From: SZAS-79 sp964599095
Lineage (GTDB): Bacteria; Pseudomonadota; Gammaproteobacteria; Burkholderiales; SG8-39
Direction: 5' to 3'
Length of the DNA: 64,000 nucleotides
Assembly: GCA_964599095.1 (NCBI GenBank)
Contig: CAZREB010000001.1
Span: 372,001 to 436,000 of the forward strand
Part shown: piece after piece, positions 17,629 through 25,757 of the stretch
How the letters are laid out: each line of letters starts with the position of its first letter
Position numbering within the stretch: the first letter of the stretch is position 1
Notes under the pieces: model-generated
The model's database searches: none
What the model was told of the DNA's origin: nothing
The model's input: the letters and a program-made list of their open reading frames with translations, nothing else
Made by a program: the position numbers and the translations under genes

Positions 17629-19056
17629 ATGAACGACCTCGTTTTCCAGTCCGCGAAGAAACTCGCCCGCCTGATCCGCACGCGCAAGCTCTCGGCCGTC
17701 GAGGTGATGAAGGCGCATATCGCTCAGATCGAGCGCGTGAACCCCAAGGTGAACGCGATCGTCACCTTCCTGCCGGAAGCCGCGCTCAAGGAAGCGAAGA
17801 AGGTCGACGCAAAGCTTGCCAAAGACCCCTCCAAGGTCGGGCCGCTGGCCGGCCTGCCGATCGCCTACAAGGACATGATCGTCACCAGGGGCATCCGCAC
17901 CACCTTCGGCTCGCCGATCTACAAGGACAATGTGCCGGAGAACGACCATGTGCTGGTCGAGCGCCTCAAGACGGCCGGCGCGATCACGATAGGCAAGACC
18001 AACACGCCCGAGTTCGCCGCCGGCAGCCAGACCTTCAACAAGGTGTTCGGCGCCACGCCGAATCCCTACGACCTCACGAAGACCTGCGGCGGCTCATCCG
18101 GGGGCGCGGCGGTGTCCGTGGCGTGCGGCATGCTGCCGTTCGCCGACGGCTCGGACCTTGGCGCCTCGTTGCGCAACCCGGGCAACTTCTGCAACGTGGT
18201 CGGCTTCCGCCCGACGCCGGGCCGCACCCCGTACTACCCTACCGGCGATGCGTGGGCCACGCTGTCGGTCATCGGGCCGCTTGCTCGCTCGGTGGAGGAC
18301 ACGGCCTTCCTGTTCTCTGCGATGTCCGGGCCGGACCTGCGCTCGCCGATCAGCATCACCGAGCCCGGCTCCGCGTTTGCCAGGCCGCTCAAGCGCAATT
18401 TCAGGAAGGTGCGCGTCGCGTGGTCGAAGACGCTTGGCGGCCTGCCGGTCGACAAGCGCGTGACTGAAGTGCTGGAAAAGCAGCGCAAGGTGTTCGAATC
18501 GCTCGGCTGCGTCGTCGAGGAGGCCGAACCCGACCTTTCCGGCGCGGACGAGGCGTTCCACGTGCTGCGCGCAGTGGGTTTCGTGCAGAAGTACGCCGGG
18601 CTGCTGAAGACCAACCGCGACCAGCTCAAGGACACCGTGGTCTGGAACATCGAGGAAGGCATGAAGCTCGACGGGCCGCGCATCGCGCGCGCGATGGCGC
18701 TGCGCTCGGACGTCTACCGCCGGATGCGCGAGTTCATGGACCGCTACGAGTTCCTGCTGCTGCCGGTCAACCAGGTGGTGCCCTTCCCGGTCACTCAGGC
18801 CTACATCGACGAGATCAACGGCGTGAAGCTCGGCAACTACATCGACTGGATGAAGACCTGCTACTACATCACCGTGACCAGCCACCCGGCGATCTCGGTG
18901 CCGGCCGGGTTTACCGGCGATTCACCCGCGCTGCCGGTCGGCCTGCAGATCGTCGGGCGCTTTCGCGACGACTTCGGCGTGCTGCAGCTCGCGCACGCAT
19001 TCGAGCAGGAAACCAGGGTCGCGATGCAGCGGCCGGCGGTCGCGCTCCAAGGTTAA
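17629..19056 (+). CDS. Amidase-signature family hydrolase
   Basis: A 475-residue amidase-signature enzyme. The Ser-cisSer-Lys triad positions are visible: Lys in LPIAYKDMIVTRG, cis-Ser in TCGGSSGGAAVSVA, and Ser in ADGSDLGASLRNPGNF. The family hydrolyses amides (for example aryl- or acyl-amides) to acid and ammonia. Substrate unknown. No GatB/GatC neighbours, so not GatA. AAGG lies 6 nt before the ATG at 17629; another ATG at 17623 is possible. It follows rng by only 8 nt and converges with the MarR gene with a 4-nt overlap of stop regions. Confidence 0.85.
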   Translation: MNDLVFQSAKKLARLIRTRKLSAVEVMKAHIAQIERVNPKVNAIVTFLPEAALKEAKKVDAKLAKDPSKVGPLAGLPIAYKDMIVTRGIRTTFGSPIYKDNVPENDHVLVERLKTAGAITIGKTNTPEFAAGSQTFNKVFGATPNPYDLTKTCGGSSGGAAVSVACGMLPFADGSDLGASLRNPGNFCNVVGFRPTPGRTPYYPTGDAWATLSVIGPLARSVEDTAFLFSAMSGPDLRSPISITEPGSAFARPLKRNFRKVRVAWSKTLGGLPVDKRVTEVLEKQRKVFESLGCVVEEAEPDLSGADEAFHVLRAVGFVQKYAGLLKTNRDQLKDTVVWNIEEGMKLDGPRIARAMALRSDVYRRMREFMDRYEFLLLPVNQVVPFPVTQAYIDEINGVKLGNYIDWMKTCYYITVTSHPAISVPAGFTGDSPALPVGLQIVGRFRDDFGVLQLAHAFEQETRVAMQRPAVALQG

Positions 19057-19493
19057 GCGAACTCGCTCGATACGACCGCGCCGAGCAGCGCGCGCAATTC
19101 GGCTGCGCGCTTCGGCCCGAACGATTGCTCGAAGCCGGCCTGCGCCGACTGCCAGTGCTTGAGGCCGGCGCGCTGCTTCTCGGCGCCGGCCGGGGTCAAC
19201 TTCACCTCCTTGCTGCGCAAGTCCGCCTCTGCCTGGCCGATCGCAATGAAGCCGTCGCGCTCCAGCGGCAGGATGTTGCGGCCGAGCGTCGAGCGGTCCA
19301 TGCCCATGGCCGCGGCCAGCGCATTGATCTTCAGCGGGCCCAGGCGCTTCAACTTGGTCAGGATCGAGAACTGCGAGGAGCGCAGGCCGACGCTCGCCAT
19401 GTGGCGGTCGTAGTATCGCGTGACATGCCGGGCCGCGCTGCGCAGCGCGGCGCAATTGCACTCCAGCGGTTTCGGTGTTTCAACGGCGGCCAT
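19053..19493 (-). CDS. MarR family transcriptional regulator
   Basis: A 146-residue winged-helix dimeric regulator. The HTH is LKINALAAAMGMDRSTLGRNILPLERDGFI, preceded by the helix SVGLRSSQFSILTKLKRLG and followed by the wing QAEADLRSKEVKLTPAG. MarR proteins usually repress their own gene and a divergent exporter until a phenolic-type ligand binds. Here the divergent neighbour is a MATE exporter, and the 78-nt gap contains overlapping promoters and a palindrome, so exporter control is the natural reading. ATG at 19493 was chosen as the first with a complete N-terminal helix. Confidence 0.9.
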   Translation of the reverse strand: MAAVETPKPLECNCAALRSAARHVTRYYDRHMASVGLRSSQFSILTKLKRLGPLKINALAAAMGMDRSTLGRNILPLERDGFIAIGQAEADLRSKEVKLTPAGAEKQRAGLKHWQSAQAGFEQSFGPKRAAELRALLGAVVSSEFA

Positions 19494-19505
19494 TGCATTC
19501 CCCGG

Positions 19506-19558
19506 TTGACGAATAGGAGTATATGCCCTTATTATACGTGCATATACCCTTAATTCAA
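19506..19558. promoter_or_regulatory. Divergent marR/MATE promoters with shared operator
   Basis: Plus strand: TTGACG (19506-19511), 18-nt spacer, TATTAT (19530-19535). Minus strand: TTGAAT (19558-19553), 16-nt spacer, TATAAT (19536-19531). The -10 boxes overlap. Around them is a perfect 8-bp inverted repeat, GTATATGC (19519-19526) and GCATATAC (19540-19547). It is also readable as two direct 12-mers, TATATGCCCTTA and CATATACCCTTA, 21 bp (two helical turns) apart. A repressor here would block both promoters. Confidence 0.65.
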
Positions 19559-19571
19559 CCGGCCTTTCCCC

Positions 19572-20987
19572 ATGCAGACTGCGGCAGGAACCCCCGCCCC
19601 GATGGACCCCCGGACGCGCCGCCTGCTCGAGGGCCCGATCGCCCCGACGCTGCTGCGCCTCGCGGCCCCGAACGTGCTGATGATGTTCGTGCAGGCCTCG
19701 GTCGGCCTGATCGAAACCTACTTCGTGGGCAAGCTCGGCACCGACGCGCTGGCCGGCGTGTCGCTCGTGTTCCCGCTGTTCATGCTGATGACGATGATGT
19801 CCGCCGGCGCGATGGGCGGCGGCATCGCCTCGTCGATCGCCCGCGCGCTCGGCGGCGGCCGGCGCGCCGACGCCAACGCCCTCGTGCTTCACGCCTCGGC
19901 GATCGCGCTCGCGTTCGGCCTGACGTTCACGGTGGCCCTGCTCGGCGGCGGGCGCGCCCTCTACGCGGCCATGGGCGGGACAGGCGCTTCGCTGGAGGCG
20001 GCGGTCGCCTATTCCAATTGGGTCTTCGCCGGCGCGATCCTCGTGTGGCTGTTCAACTCGCTCGCCGCCGCGATCCGCGGCACCGGCAACATGGCCGTGC
20101 CGGCCATCGTGAGCGTGGCGGGCGCCTGCGTGCTGATCCCGGTCTCGCCGCTGCTGATTTTCGGCTGGGGCCCGGTGCCCGGGCTGGGCATCATCGGGGG
20201 CGCGGTGGCGGCGCTCGGCTACTACCTCGTCGGCACGCTGTGCCTCGCCGGCTACCTGTTGTCCGGCCGCAGCGTGGTGCGTCCCGGCCTGAAGGACTTC
20301 GCCTTCCGCTGGCCGCTCTTCAAGGACATCCTGCGCGTCGGGCTCGTGGCGGCGCTCACGGCGGCGACCACGAACCTCACCATCGCGATCTGCACCGGGC
20401 TGGTCGGCACGCTCGGCCCTGCGGCGATCGCCGGCTACGGCACCGGCTCGCGCCTCGAATACCTGCTGGTGCCTATCGTGTTCGGATTGGGCGCGCCGCT
20501 GGTCACGATGGTCGGCACCAACATCGGCGCAGGCCGGCGCGAACGCGCGTTGCGCACCGCATGGATCGGCGGCGCGATCGCCTTCGGCCTGACGGAATCC
20601 GTCGGCCTGGCGGCGGCCCTGTTTCCGAACGCGTGGCTGTCCTTGTTCGACAACGACCCGGCGATGCTGGACGCGGGCGTGCGCTACCTGCGCTCGGTCG
20701 GACCGGTCTACGGGTTCTTCGGCCTGGGATTGTCGCTTTACTTCGCATCGCAGGGCGCGGGCCGGCTGCTCTGGCCGTTGGCGGCGAACCTGCTCAGGTT
20801 CACGGTGGCCGCGCTCGGCGGGTGGCTGGTGCTGCGCGCGACAGGTGACCTGACGCATGTCTTCCTCACGCAGGCGGCCGCCCTCGTCGTGTATGGTGTG
20901 GCCAACGCCGCAGTCGTCGCAGGCGGAGCGTGGTTCGGTCCCCTGCGCTGGCCGCGTGCGCCGCGATTGGCATTCGGCAAAGGATGA
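19572..20987 (+). CDS. MATE family efflux transporter
   Basis: A 471-residue, ~12-helix inner-membrane antiporter of the MATE/NorM-DinF type (Na+ or H+ coupled export of cationic drugs). Typical features are the APTLLRLAAPNVLMMFVQA opening and two pseudo-symmetric halves, the second beginning near LFKDILRVGLVAALTAATTN. The loop GTNIGAGRRERALRTAWIG resembles the repeated MATE signature. It is divergent from a MarR repressor with shared control DNA, which supports an inducible exporter. Only a weak ribosome-binding site precedes the ATG. Its stop overlaps the region of the SDR start, so the two are likely cotranscribed. Confidence 0.92.
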   Translation: MQTAAGTPAPMDPRTRRLLEGPIAPTLLRLAAPNVLMMFVQASVGLIETYFVGKLGTDALAGVSLVFPLFMLMTMMSAGAMGGGIASSIARALGGGRRADANALVLHASAIALAFGLTFTVALLGGGRALYAAMGGTGASLEAAVAYSNWVFAGAILVWLFNSLAAAIRGTGNMAVPAIVSVAGACVLIPVSPLLIFGWGPVPGLGIIGGAVAALGYYLVGTLCLAGYLLSGRSVVRPGLKDFAFRWPLFKDILRVGLVAALTAATTNLTIAICTGLVGTLGPAAIAGYGTGSRLEYLLVPIVFGLGAPLVTMVGTNIGAGRRERALRTAWIGGAIAFGLTESVGLAAALFPNAWLSLFDNDPAMLDAGVRYLRSVGPVYGFFGLGLSLYFASQGAGRLLWPLAANLLRFTVAALGGWLVLRATGDLTHVFLTQAAALVVYGVANAAVVAGGAWFGPLRWPRAPRLAFGKG

Positions 20988-20989
20988 AC

Positions 20990-21730
20990 ATGGGCAAACC
21001 CACCGCAGTCGTCGTCGGCGTAGGCGCAGAACAAGGTCTGGGCGGCGCCTTGTGCCGCCGCTTCGCCTCCGGCGGATACCACGTGCTTGTCGCAGGGCGC
21101 ACCGCGCAAAAGATTGCGCAGGTGGCCCGATCGATCGAGGCCGCCGGCGGCAGCGCCGAACCGATTGCGATGGATGCGACGGTCGAGGCCGACGTGATCA
21201 GCCTTTTCGACCGCGCGATGGCCCCCGGCGAAGGACGCGATCCCGCCGACCTGGTCGCCTTCAATGCCGGCGTCAACCAGAAGATCGACTGGCGCGAACT
21301 GACTGCCGAGACTTTCGAGGAGTTCTGGCGCGTCGGGTGCTTCGGCGGCTTCCTCGTCGGGCGCGAGGCGGCTCGCAGGCTCGTGCCGCTGGGCCGAGGA
21401 ACGATCCTGTTTACCGGCGCGTCGGCCAGCCTGCGCGGCAAGCCCGGCTTTGCGCATTTCTCCGCCGCCAAGGCAGGGCTGCGCATGATCGCGCAGAGCA
21501 TGGCGCGCGAGTACGGCCCCCTGGGTATTCACGTGGCGCACGTAGTGATCGACGGCGGCATCAACGGCCACCGCCTGATCTCGCGCCGGCCCGAGGCGCT
21601 CAAGGAACGCGGCGAGGACGGCTTGCTCGGCATCGATGCGATTGCTGAAACTTACTGGCACATCCACAAGCAGCCGAAGACCGCCTGGGCGCAGGAGGTC
21701 GATTTGCGCCCCTACAAGGAACCCTTCTAA
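20990..21730 (+). CDS. SDR family oxidoreductase lacking the catalytic Tyr
   Basis: A ~246-residue short-chain dehydrogenase/reductase. The nucleotide motif is unusual (VVVGVGAEQGLGGALCRRFA), and NAG-like FNAGVNQKIDW is present. At the position of the classical YxxxK the sequence reads HFSAAKAGLR: Phe replaces the catalytic Tyr while Lys stays. The upstream Ser is in FTGASASLRG. Members of this SDR branch with Phe are annotated only as SDR proteins, and classical hydride transfer is doubtful. AAAGG sits 6 nt upstream of ATG 20990; ATG 20984 would overlap the MATE stop. Likely cotranscribed with the exporter. Confidence 0.8.
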   Translation: MGKPTAVVVGVGAEQGLGGALCRRFASGGYHVLVAGRTAQKIAQVARSIEAAGGSAEPIAMDATVEADVISLFDRAMAPGEGRDPADLVAFNAGVNQKIDWRELTAETFEEFWRVGCFGGFLVGREAARRLVPLGRGTILFTGASASLRGKPGFAHFSAAKAGLRMIAQSMAREYGPLGIHVAHVVIDGGINGHRLISRRPEALKERGEDGLLGIDAIAETYWHIHKQPKTAWAQEVDLRPYKEPF

Positions 21731-21787
21731 CCGGAATCTTCGACTTTTAGGTTCGAAGAGCCGCGCCGATATTAGCTCTCCGGGCAG

Positions 21788-22609
21788 TTAGTGTACCGGC
21801 TCCGGTACATTTGCCGCGGCCAACACGGCATCGTCGCCGACAGTCTGCATCGGCGCCCAGTTGGTCGAGCGCACGTAGTCGGGTCGCGGCTTTTCGACAT
21901 CCAGCGGCCGGTTGGCGCAGGTGTTGAAGCAGAAATAGGCCTGCCAGCGGTCGCCGGCCGAAAGGTTGTGACCGCTTGCGTGCATCAGGTTGCAGTGGAA
22001 AATCGCGCAGGTGCCGGCCTTGCCGGCGAGCGCCACCGGTGCCGGCGATTCGTTCATGCGCCGCTTCATGTCCTCCGGCGTCACCGACCACAGCCGGTAC
22101 GCAGTGCTGGTGTCGAGGTAGGCCTCGGTGCGGCCCCACCGGTGGCTGCCCGGCAAGAGGTACAGGCACCCCGACAGTTCCGTCGCATCGTCCAGCAGCA
22201 CCGCGAACGTCGCCATGTCCGGGCGCTGGATCCCGTCGAGCATCCAGGAGCCGTAGTCCTGGTGCCAGGGCCAGACCGAGCCTTCGATCGCGGCTTTGAC
22301 GTTGACCTTGGAGTGGTGCAGGTACAGGTCGCGCTCGCCGAGGAGTTGCTGCGCCACGCCGAGCACGCGGGGCGTGCGCGACAGCGCGCGGAACGCCGGC
22401 GACGCGCCGGGGCCGTTGTCCTCGTGCAACCGGAACATCGACTTCGGCGCGCCGGTCGAGCCTTCGCGCACCACGCCCGGCGCATCGACGTCGCGCAGGC
22501 GCACCACTTCGCTGCGCAGCAACGCGACCTCGGCGGGCGTCACCAGCTCGGGGAAGACCAGGAAGCCGTCGCGCTCGTAGGCGACCTTTTGCTCGGCGCT
22601 CAGTTTCAT
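21788..22609 (-). CDS. Phytanoyl-CoA dioxygenase (PhyH) family protein
   Basis: A 273-residue Fe(II)/2-oxoglutarate oxygenase of the PhyH family. The HxD pair is in WPWHQDYGSW, the distal His in FHCNLMHASGHNLSAGDR, and the Arg for 2-oxoglutarate in the last part (SAGDRWQAYFCFN). The opening KVAYERDGFLVFPELVTPAEV is typical. PhyH members hydroxylate lipids, CoA esters, amino acids or secondary metabolites, so the substrate is open. AGGAG precedes the ATG at 22609. The last codons and stop form a palindrome, listed separately. It is convergent with the SDR gene. Confidence 0.88.
   Translation of the reverse strand: MKLSAEQKVAYERDGFLVFPELVTPAEVALLRSEVVRLRDVDAPGVVREGSTGAPKSMFRLHEDNGPGASPAFRALSRTPRVLGVAQQLLGERDLYLHHSKVNVKAAIEGSVWPWHQDYGSWMLDGIQRPDMATFAVLLDDATELSGCLYLLPGSHRWGRTEAYLDTSTAYRLWSVTPEDMKRRMNESPAPVALAGKAGTCAIFHCNLMHASGHNLSAGDRWQAYFCFNTCANRPLDVEKPRPDYVRSTNWAPMQTVGDDAVLAAANVPEPVH
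21792..21809. other. Palindrome at the 3' end of the PhyH gene
   Basis: TGTACCGG-CT-CCGGTACA, perfect 8-bp arms with a 2-nt centre, encodes the final residues of the PhyH protein just before its stop. It resembles the palindrome at 1049-1066. No U-tract follows on either strand. Confidence 0.4.
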
Positions 22610-22717
22610 CCGTTCGTCTCCTGCGATCGTCGGGTCGCGAAAGTCTAGCATCCGGTCGATTGGCGCTGAGGCGAGGCCTCGTTTATCGTGCGTCCTCTGC
22701 CGTTTCGAGGAGCCCCC

Positions 22718-23725
22718 ATGAAAGCCGTTGGATTCAGGAAAAGCCTTCCGATTACCGACCCCGAGTCCCTCGTCGATTTCGAAACCCCCGACCCCGAGCC
22801 GCGCGCACGCGACCTCGTCGTCGAGATCAGGGCGATCTCGGTCAACCCGGTGGACACCAAGATGCGCATGCGCGGCGTCCCGGAAGGCCAGACCAAGATT
22901 CTCGGCTTCGATGCGGCCGGCGTGGTCAGGTCGACCGGCAAGGACTGCACGCTCTTCAAGCCGGGCGACGAGGTGTTCTACGCAGGCTCGAACATCCGCC
23001 CCGGCACCAATGCCCAGCTGCACGCGGTGGACGAGCGCATCGTCGGCCGCAAACCGAAGACGCTCTCCTTCGCACAGGCGGCCGCCTTGCCGCTGACCTC
23101 GATTACCGCGTGGGAGCTGATGTTCGACCGGATGCCTATCCCGAAGCGCGCAGATGCCAAAGGCAGCCTGCTGGTGATCGGCGGCGCCGGCGGCGTCGGC
23201 TCGATCATGATCCAGCTCGCACGCCAGCTCACCGGCCTCACGGTCGTCGCCACCGCTTCGCGCCCCGAGACGATCAAATGGTGCCTCGACCTCGGCGCGC
23301 ACCACACGATCGACCACACGAAGCCGCTGGCCGAGGAGTTGAAGCGGATCGGCATTCCCGAAGTCAACTACGTGGCCAGCCTCACCCAGACCGTGAAGCA
23401 TTACCCGTCGATCCCGGCGATCATCGCGCCGCAGGGCGCGTTCGGGCTGATCGACGACCCGGGCACGCTCGACATCATGGCGCTCAGGCCCAAGTGCGTG
23501 TCGGCCCACTGGGAGGGGATGTTCACGCGCTCGACCTTCACGACGCCGGACATCCAGGCGCAGCACGACCTGCTGTGCGAAGTCGCCGCCCTGGTCGATG
23601 CCGGCCGCGTGAAGACCACGATGACGCAGAACTTCGGCACGATCAACGCAGCCAACCTGAAGAGGGCGCACGCGCAGGTCGAGAGCGGCACGACGATCGG
23701 CAAGATCGTGCTCGAGGGATTCTGA
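22718..23725 (+). CDS. Zinc-type alcohol dehydrogenase/quinone oxidoreductase (MDR family)
   Basis: A 335-residue medium-chain dehydrogenase/reductase. The GroES-like N-terminal part has ISVNPVDTKMRMRG and ILGFDAAGVV, followed by the Rossmann motif LLVIGGAGGVGSIMIQLARQL at ~155. It lacks the cysteine-rich structural zinc loop, and the catalytic zinc Cys is replaced by VDT, so it belongs to the zinc-independent quinone-oxidoreductase/YhdH-like branch. Expected chemistry is NADPH-dependent reduction of an enone or quinone. CGAGGAG precedes the ATG. The enolase-superfamily remnant starts 2 nt after its stop, so both were once one operon. Confidence 0.88.
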   Translation: MKAVGFRKSLPITDPESLVDFETPDPEPRARDLVVEIRAISVNPVDTKMRMRGVPEGQTKILGFDAAGVVRSTGKDCTLFKPGDEVFYAGSNIRPGTNAQLHAVDERIVGRKPKTLSFAQAAALPLTSITAWELMFDRMPIPKRADAKGSLLVIGGAGGVGSIMIQLARQLTGLTVVATASRPETIKWCLDLGAHHTIDHTKPLAEELKRIGIPEVNYVASLTQTVKHYPSIPAIIAPQGAFGLIDDPGTLDIMALRPKCVSAHWEGMFTRSTFTTPDIQAQHDLLCEVAALVDAGRVKTTMTQNFGTINAANLKRAHAQVESGTTIGKIVLEGF

Positions 23726-23726
23726 G

Positions 23727-24555
23727 ATGGGCGCGAGCGTCGTCAAGTCGATCGAGACGCTGGCCTGCGACGCCGGTTGGCGCAATTACCACTTCGTCAA
23801 GGTCACCGCCGACAACGGCATCGTCGGCTGGAGCGAGTTCGACGAAGGGTTCGGCTCGCCCGGCGTCGGCGCGGTCATCGTGCGCCTGGCCACACGCGTG
23901 GTCGGCAAGCCGGTCGACGAGCACGAAGGCATTTACGAAGACCTGCACTGTGCTACGCGCCCGGGTTCGGCGTGCCCTTCACGCCGGAATTGAACATCGA
24001 CCGAGTAGTGATCCGGAACCTCGTCATGCACCTTGAGGCCTGCGTGACGGCACCGGCCCGGATGTCGACCTGCTCCTCGATCTCAACTTCAACGCCAAGA
24101 CCGAGGGCTATCTCAAGATCCTGCGCGCCATTGCGCACCTCGACATGTTCTGGGTGGAGATCGACACCTTCAACCCGCAGGCGCTCGGCTACATCCGCCG
24201 CCGGAGCCCGCACCCGATCAGTTCGTGCGAGACGCTGCTGGGGCTGGGCGAGTTCCTGCCGTATTTCCGCGAACAGGCGATGGACGTCGCGATCGTCGAC
24301 ACGCCCTGGAACCGCGTCTGGCAGTCGATGAAGATCGCCGCGGCCGCGGTGCCGAACCTGCGCATCATGGAAACCGACATCGACCGGATCGCCTGGGATC
24401 ACGAGCTCTTCACGCACGTCCCGGAATTCTTCGACGGCCATCTCGAGATGCCGGATCGCCCGGGCCGGGGCACCGAGCCGAATGAAGAGGCGATACGCGC
24501 CCGTCCCGCAAAGGGGCCAACCGGCCTGCTGAGCTACGGCAGCCGCAAAGCTTAG
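23727..24555 (+). pseudogene. Mandelate racemase/muconate lactonizing enzyme family, decayed by several deletions
   Basis: Fragments of one enolase-superfamily protein appear in order but in three frames. Frame a (23727 on) reads GASVVKSIETLACDAGWRNYHF to YEDLHC. Frame b (from ~23950) reads APGFGVPFTPELNIDRVVIRN and HLEA. Frame c (24049-24555) reads GPDVDLLLDLNFNAKTEGYLKILRA to the C-terminus. The jump from YEDLHC to APGFG omits roughly 100 residues of a normal family member. A further in-frame loss follows MKIAAAA, which joins directly to VPNLRIMETDID. The N-terminal cap and part of the barrel remain, but several catalytic positions are lost. Surviving codons look well kept, so the damage is recent or is an assembly fault. 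Confidence 0.8.
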
Positions 24556-24768
24556 ACGCCCGCAGTCCGCGAAGGCGGCGCCCGCCGCGCTTTGACTGCG
24601 GCGTCCCCGGTCGAATTTCCTGTTCCGGGAATGAATCCGTGATTTGTGCGTTGACGTACAGACCCCCCGCCGACCCGAGCGCAATCTTCGGTCGACACGC
24701 AAGACATCTCTCTGTGCGTGCAACAGTGCGACGGTGTTTCCGCCGCGGAACACCTAAGGAGCTATCCC

Positions 24769-25689
24769 ATGAAATCCGAAATTCGTATGGCCTTGCTGGC
24801 ATTGGCGACAACGTCGATCCCGGCGTTTGCGCAGGACGTCCCGGAATGTGCAGCCATCTTCAACAGCGCGCAGGACATGTTTTCGTCGAAAGGCGCCCCG
24901 GCCGGTGCGGTGAATTCCCAGTGCTTCCTCACCGTGATGCCGAAAGACGGCCCGAAATCGCTGGCCGGCTTCCCGCAGCTCGCGCGTTATCCTTCGCCCC
25001 AATTGCAGGAAGGGACGTATGAAATCCTGCTGAGCGGCGGTGGCGGCGGCGGCGGTGCCGGCGGAGCGCTGGCTTCTGGCGGCGGCGGCGCCGGTGCGGT
25101 GCCTTCCAAGACGACGCAGTACCTCTCGCCGGGCATCTACCGCCTCACCATCGGCACCAGCGGTCTCGGCGGCACGAACGGCGGCAACGGCGGCAACGGC
25201 AACCCGACCAGCATCACCAAGGCCTACACGAACGAGCTCGTTGCCGGGTACGGCGGCGCGCAAAACTCGACGGGCGCAGGGTCGGCCGGCGGTGCGGCGA
25301 ACGGTTCGGGCGCCAGCGGCGTCGGCGCCCAAAGCGCTGGCGGCGCAGGCGGACGCCAGGCGGACAAGCAAGGTCGCGGCGAAGTCGCTTCGCAGTCGGG
25401 CGGGCAGATGAAAGTCGCGGGTGTCGGGACCGGGCAAGCCGGTGTCGGCGGACGCAATGACGGCGGCGGAGGCGGTGGTGCGGGATTCGGCGACGGCGGC
25501 GCGGGCAACACCGGCAACCGGGTCGGAAACCGTTCGGGCAACGAAGGCGGCGACGGGTTCGTAAGACTGCGCCCGATCCAGCTGGCCCAGGCCACGCCGG
25601 TTGCAGTCCCGGTGAAAGCTGCACCCGCGGCAGTCGCACCGGCGCCCTACGTGGCCCCGGAGCGTGCGGTGAAACGGGATCGCAACTAA
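24769..25689 (+). CDS. Secreted glycine-rich protein, unknown function
   Basis: A 306-residue protein with a signal peptide (MKSEIRMALLALATTSIPAFAQD). An N-terminal globular part of ~85 residues has two Cys (ECAAIF, SQCFL). About 170 residues rich in Gly, Ala, Asn and Ser follow (GGGGGGGAGGALASGGGG and similar), interrupted by a beta-like YLSPGIYRLTIGTSGLGG segment. The C-terminus is a Pro/Ala tail. AAGGAG lies 8 nt before the ATG at 24769. The pattern resembles the glycine-rich domains that form tightly packed polyglycine-II-type or adhesive structures in secreted proteins. No enzymatic motif seen. It is followed by an L,D-transpeptidase gene. Confidence 0.75.
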   Translation: MKSEIRMALLALATTSIPAFAQDVPECAAIFNSAQDMFSSKGAPAGAVNSQCFLTVMPKDGPKSLAGFPQLARYPSPQLQEGTYEILLSGGGGGGGAGGALASGGGGAGAVPSKTTQYLSPGIYRLTIGTSGLGGTNGGNGGNGNPTSITKAYTNELVAGYGGAQNSTGAGSAGGAANGSGASGVGAQSAGGAGGRQADKQGRGEVASQSGGQMKVAGVGTGQAGVGGRNDGGGGGGAGFGDGGAGNTGNRVGNRSGNEGGDGFVRLRPIQLAQATPVAVPVKAAPAAVAPAPYVAPERAVKRDRN

Positions 25690-25700
25690 GAAGGACCCGG

Positions 25701-25738
25701 CAGGCCCCGCGTCGCGCAGTTCCGCGGCCCGGGGCCTG
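25701..25738. terminator. Hairpin after the glycine-rich gene
   Basis: Perfect 9-bp arms CAGGCCCCG (25701-25709) and CGGGGCCTG (25730-25738) lie 12 nt after the stop. Only a short TTCC follows, so termination would be weak or Rho-assisted. Confidence 0.4.
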
Positions 25739-25757
25739 TTCCATTTCTGGCGATCCA

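Noticed and set aside
25030..25570. Glycine-rich region as a PE_PGRS or silk-like gene
   Set aside because: No PE domain and not actinobacterial; only low-complexity similarity.
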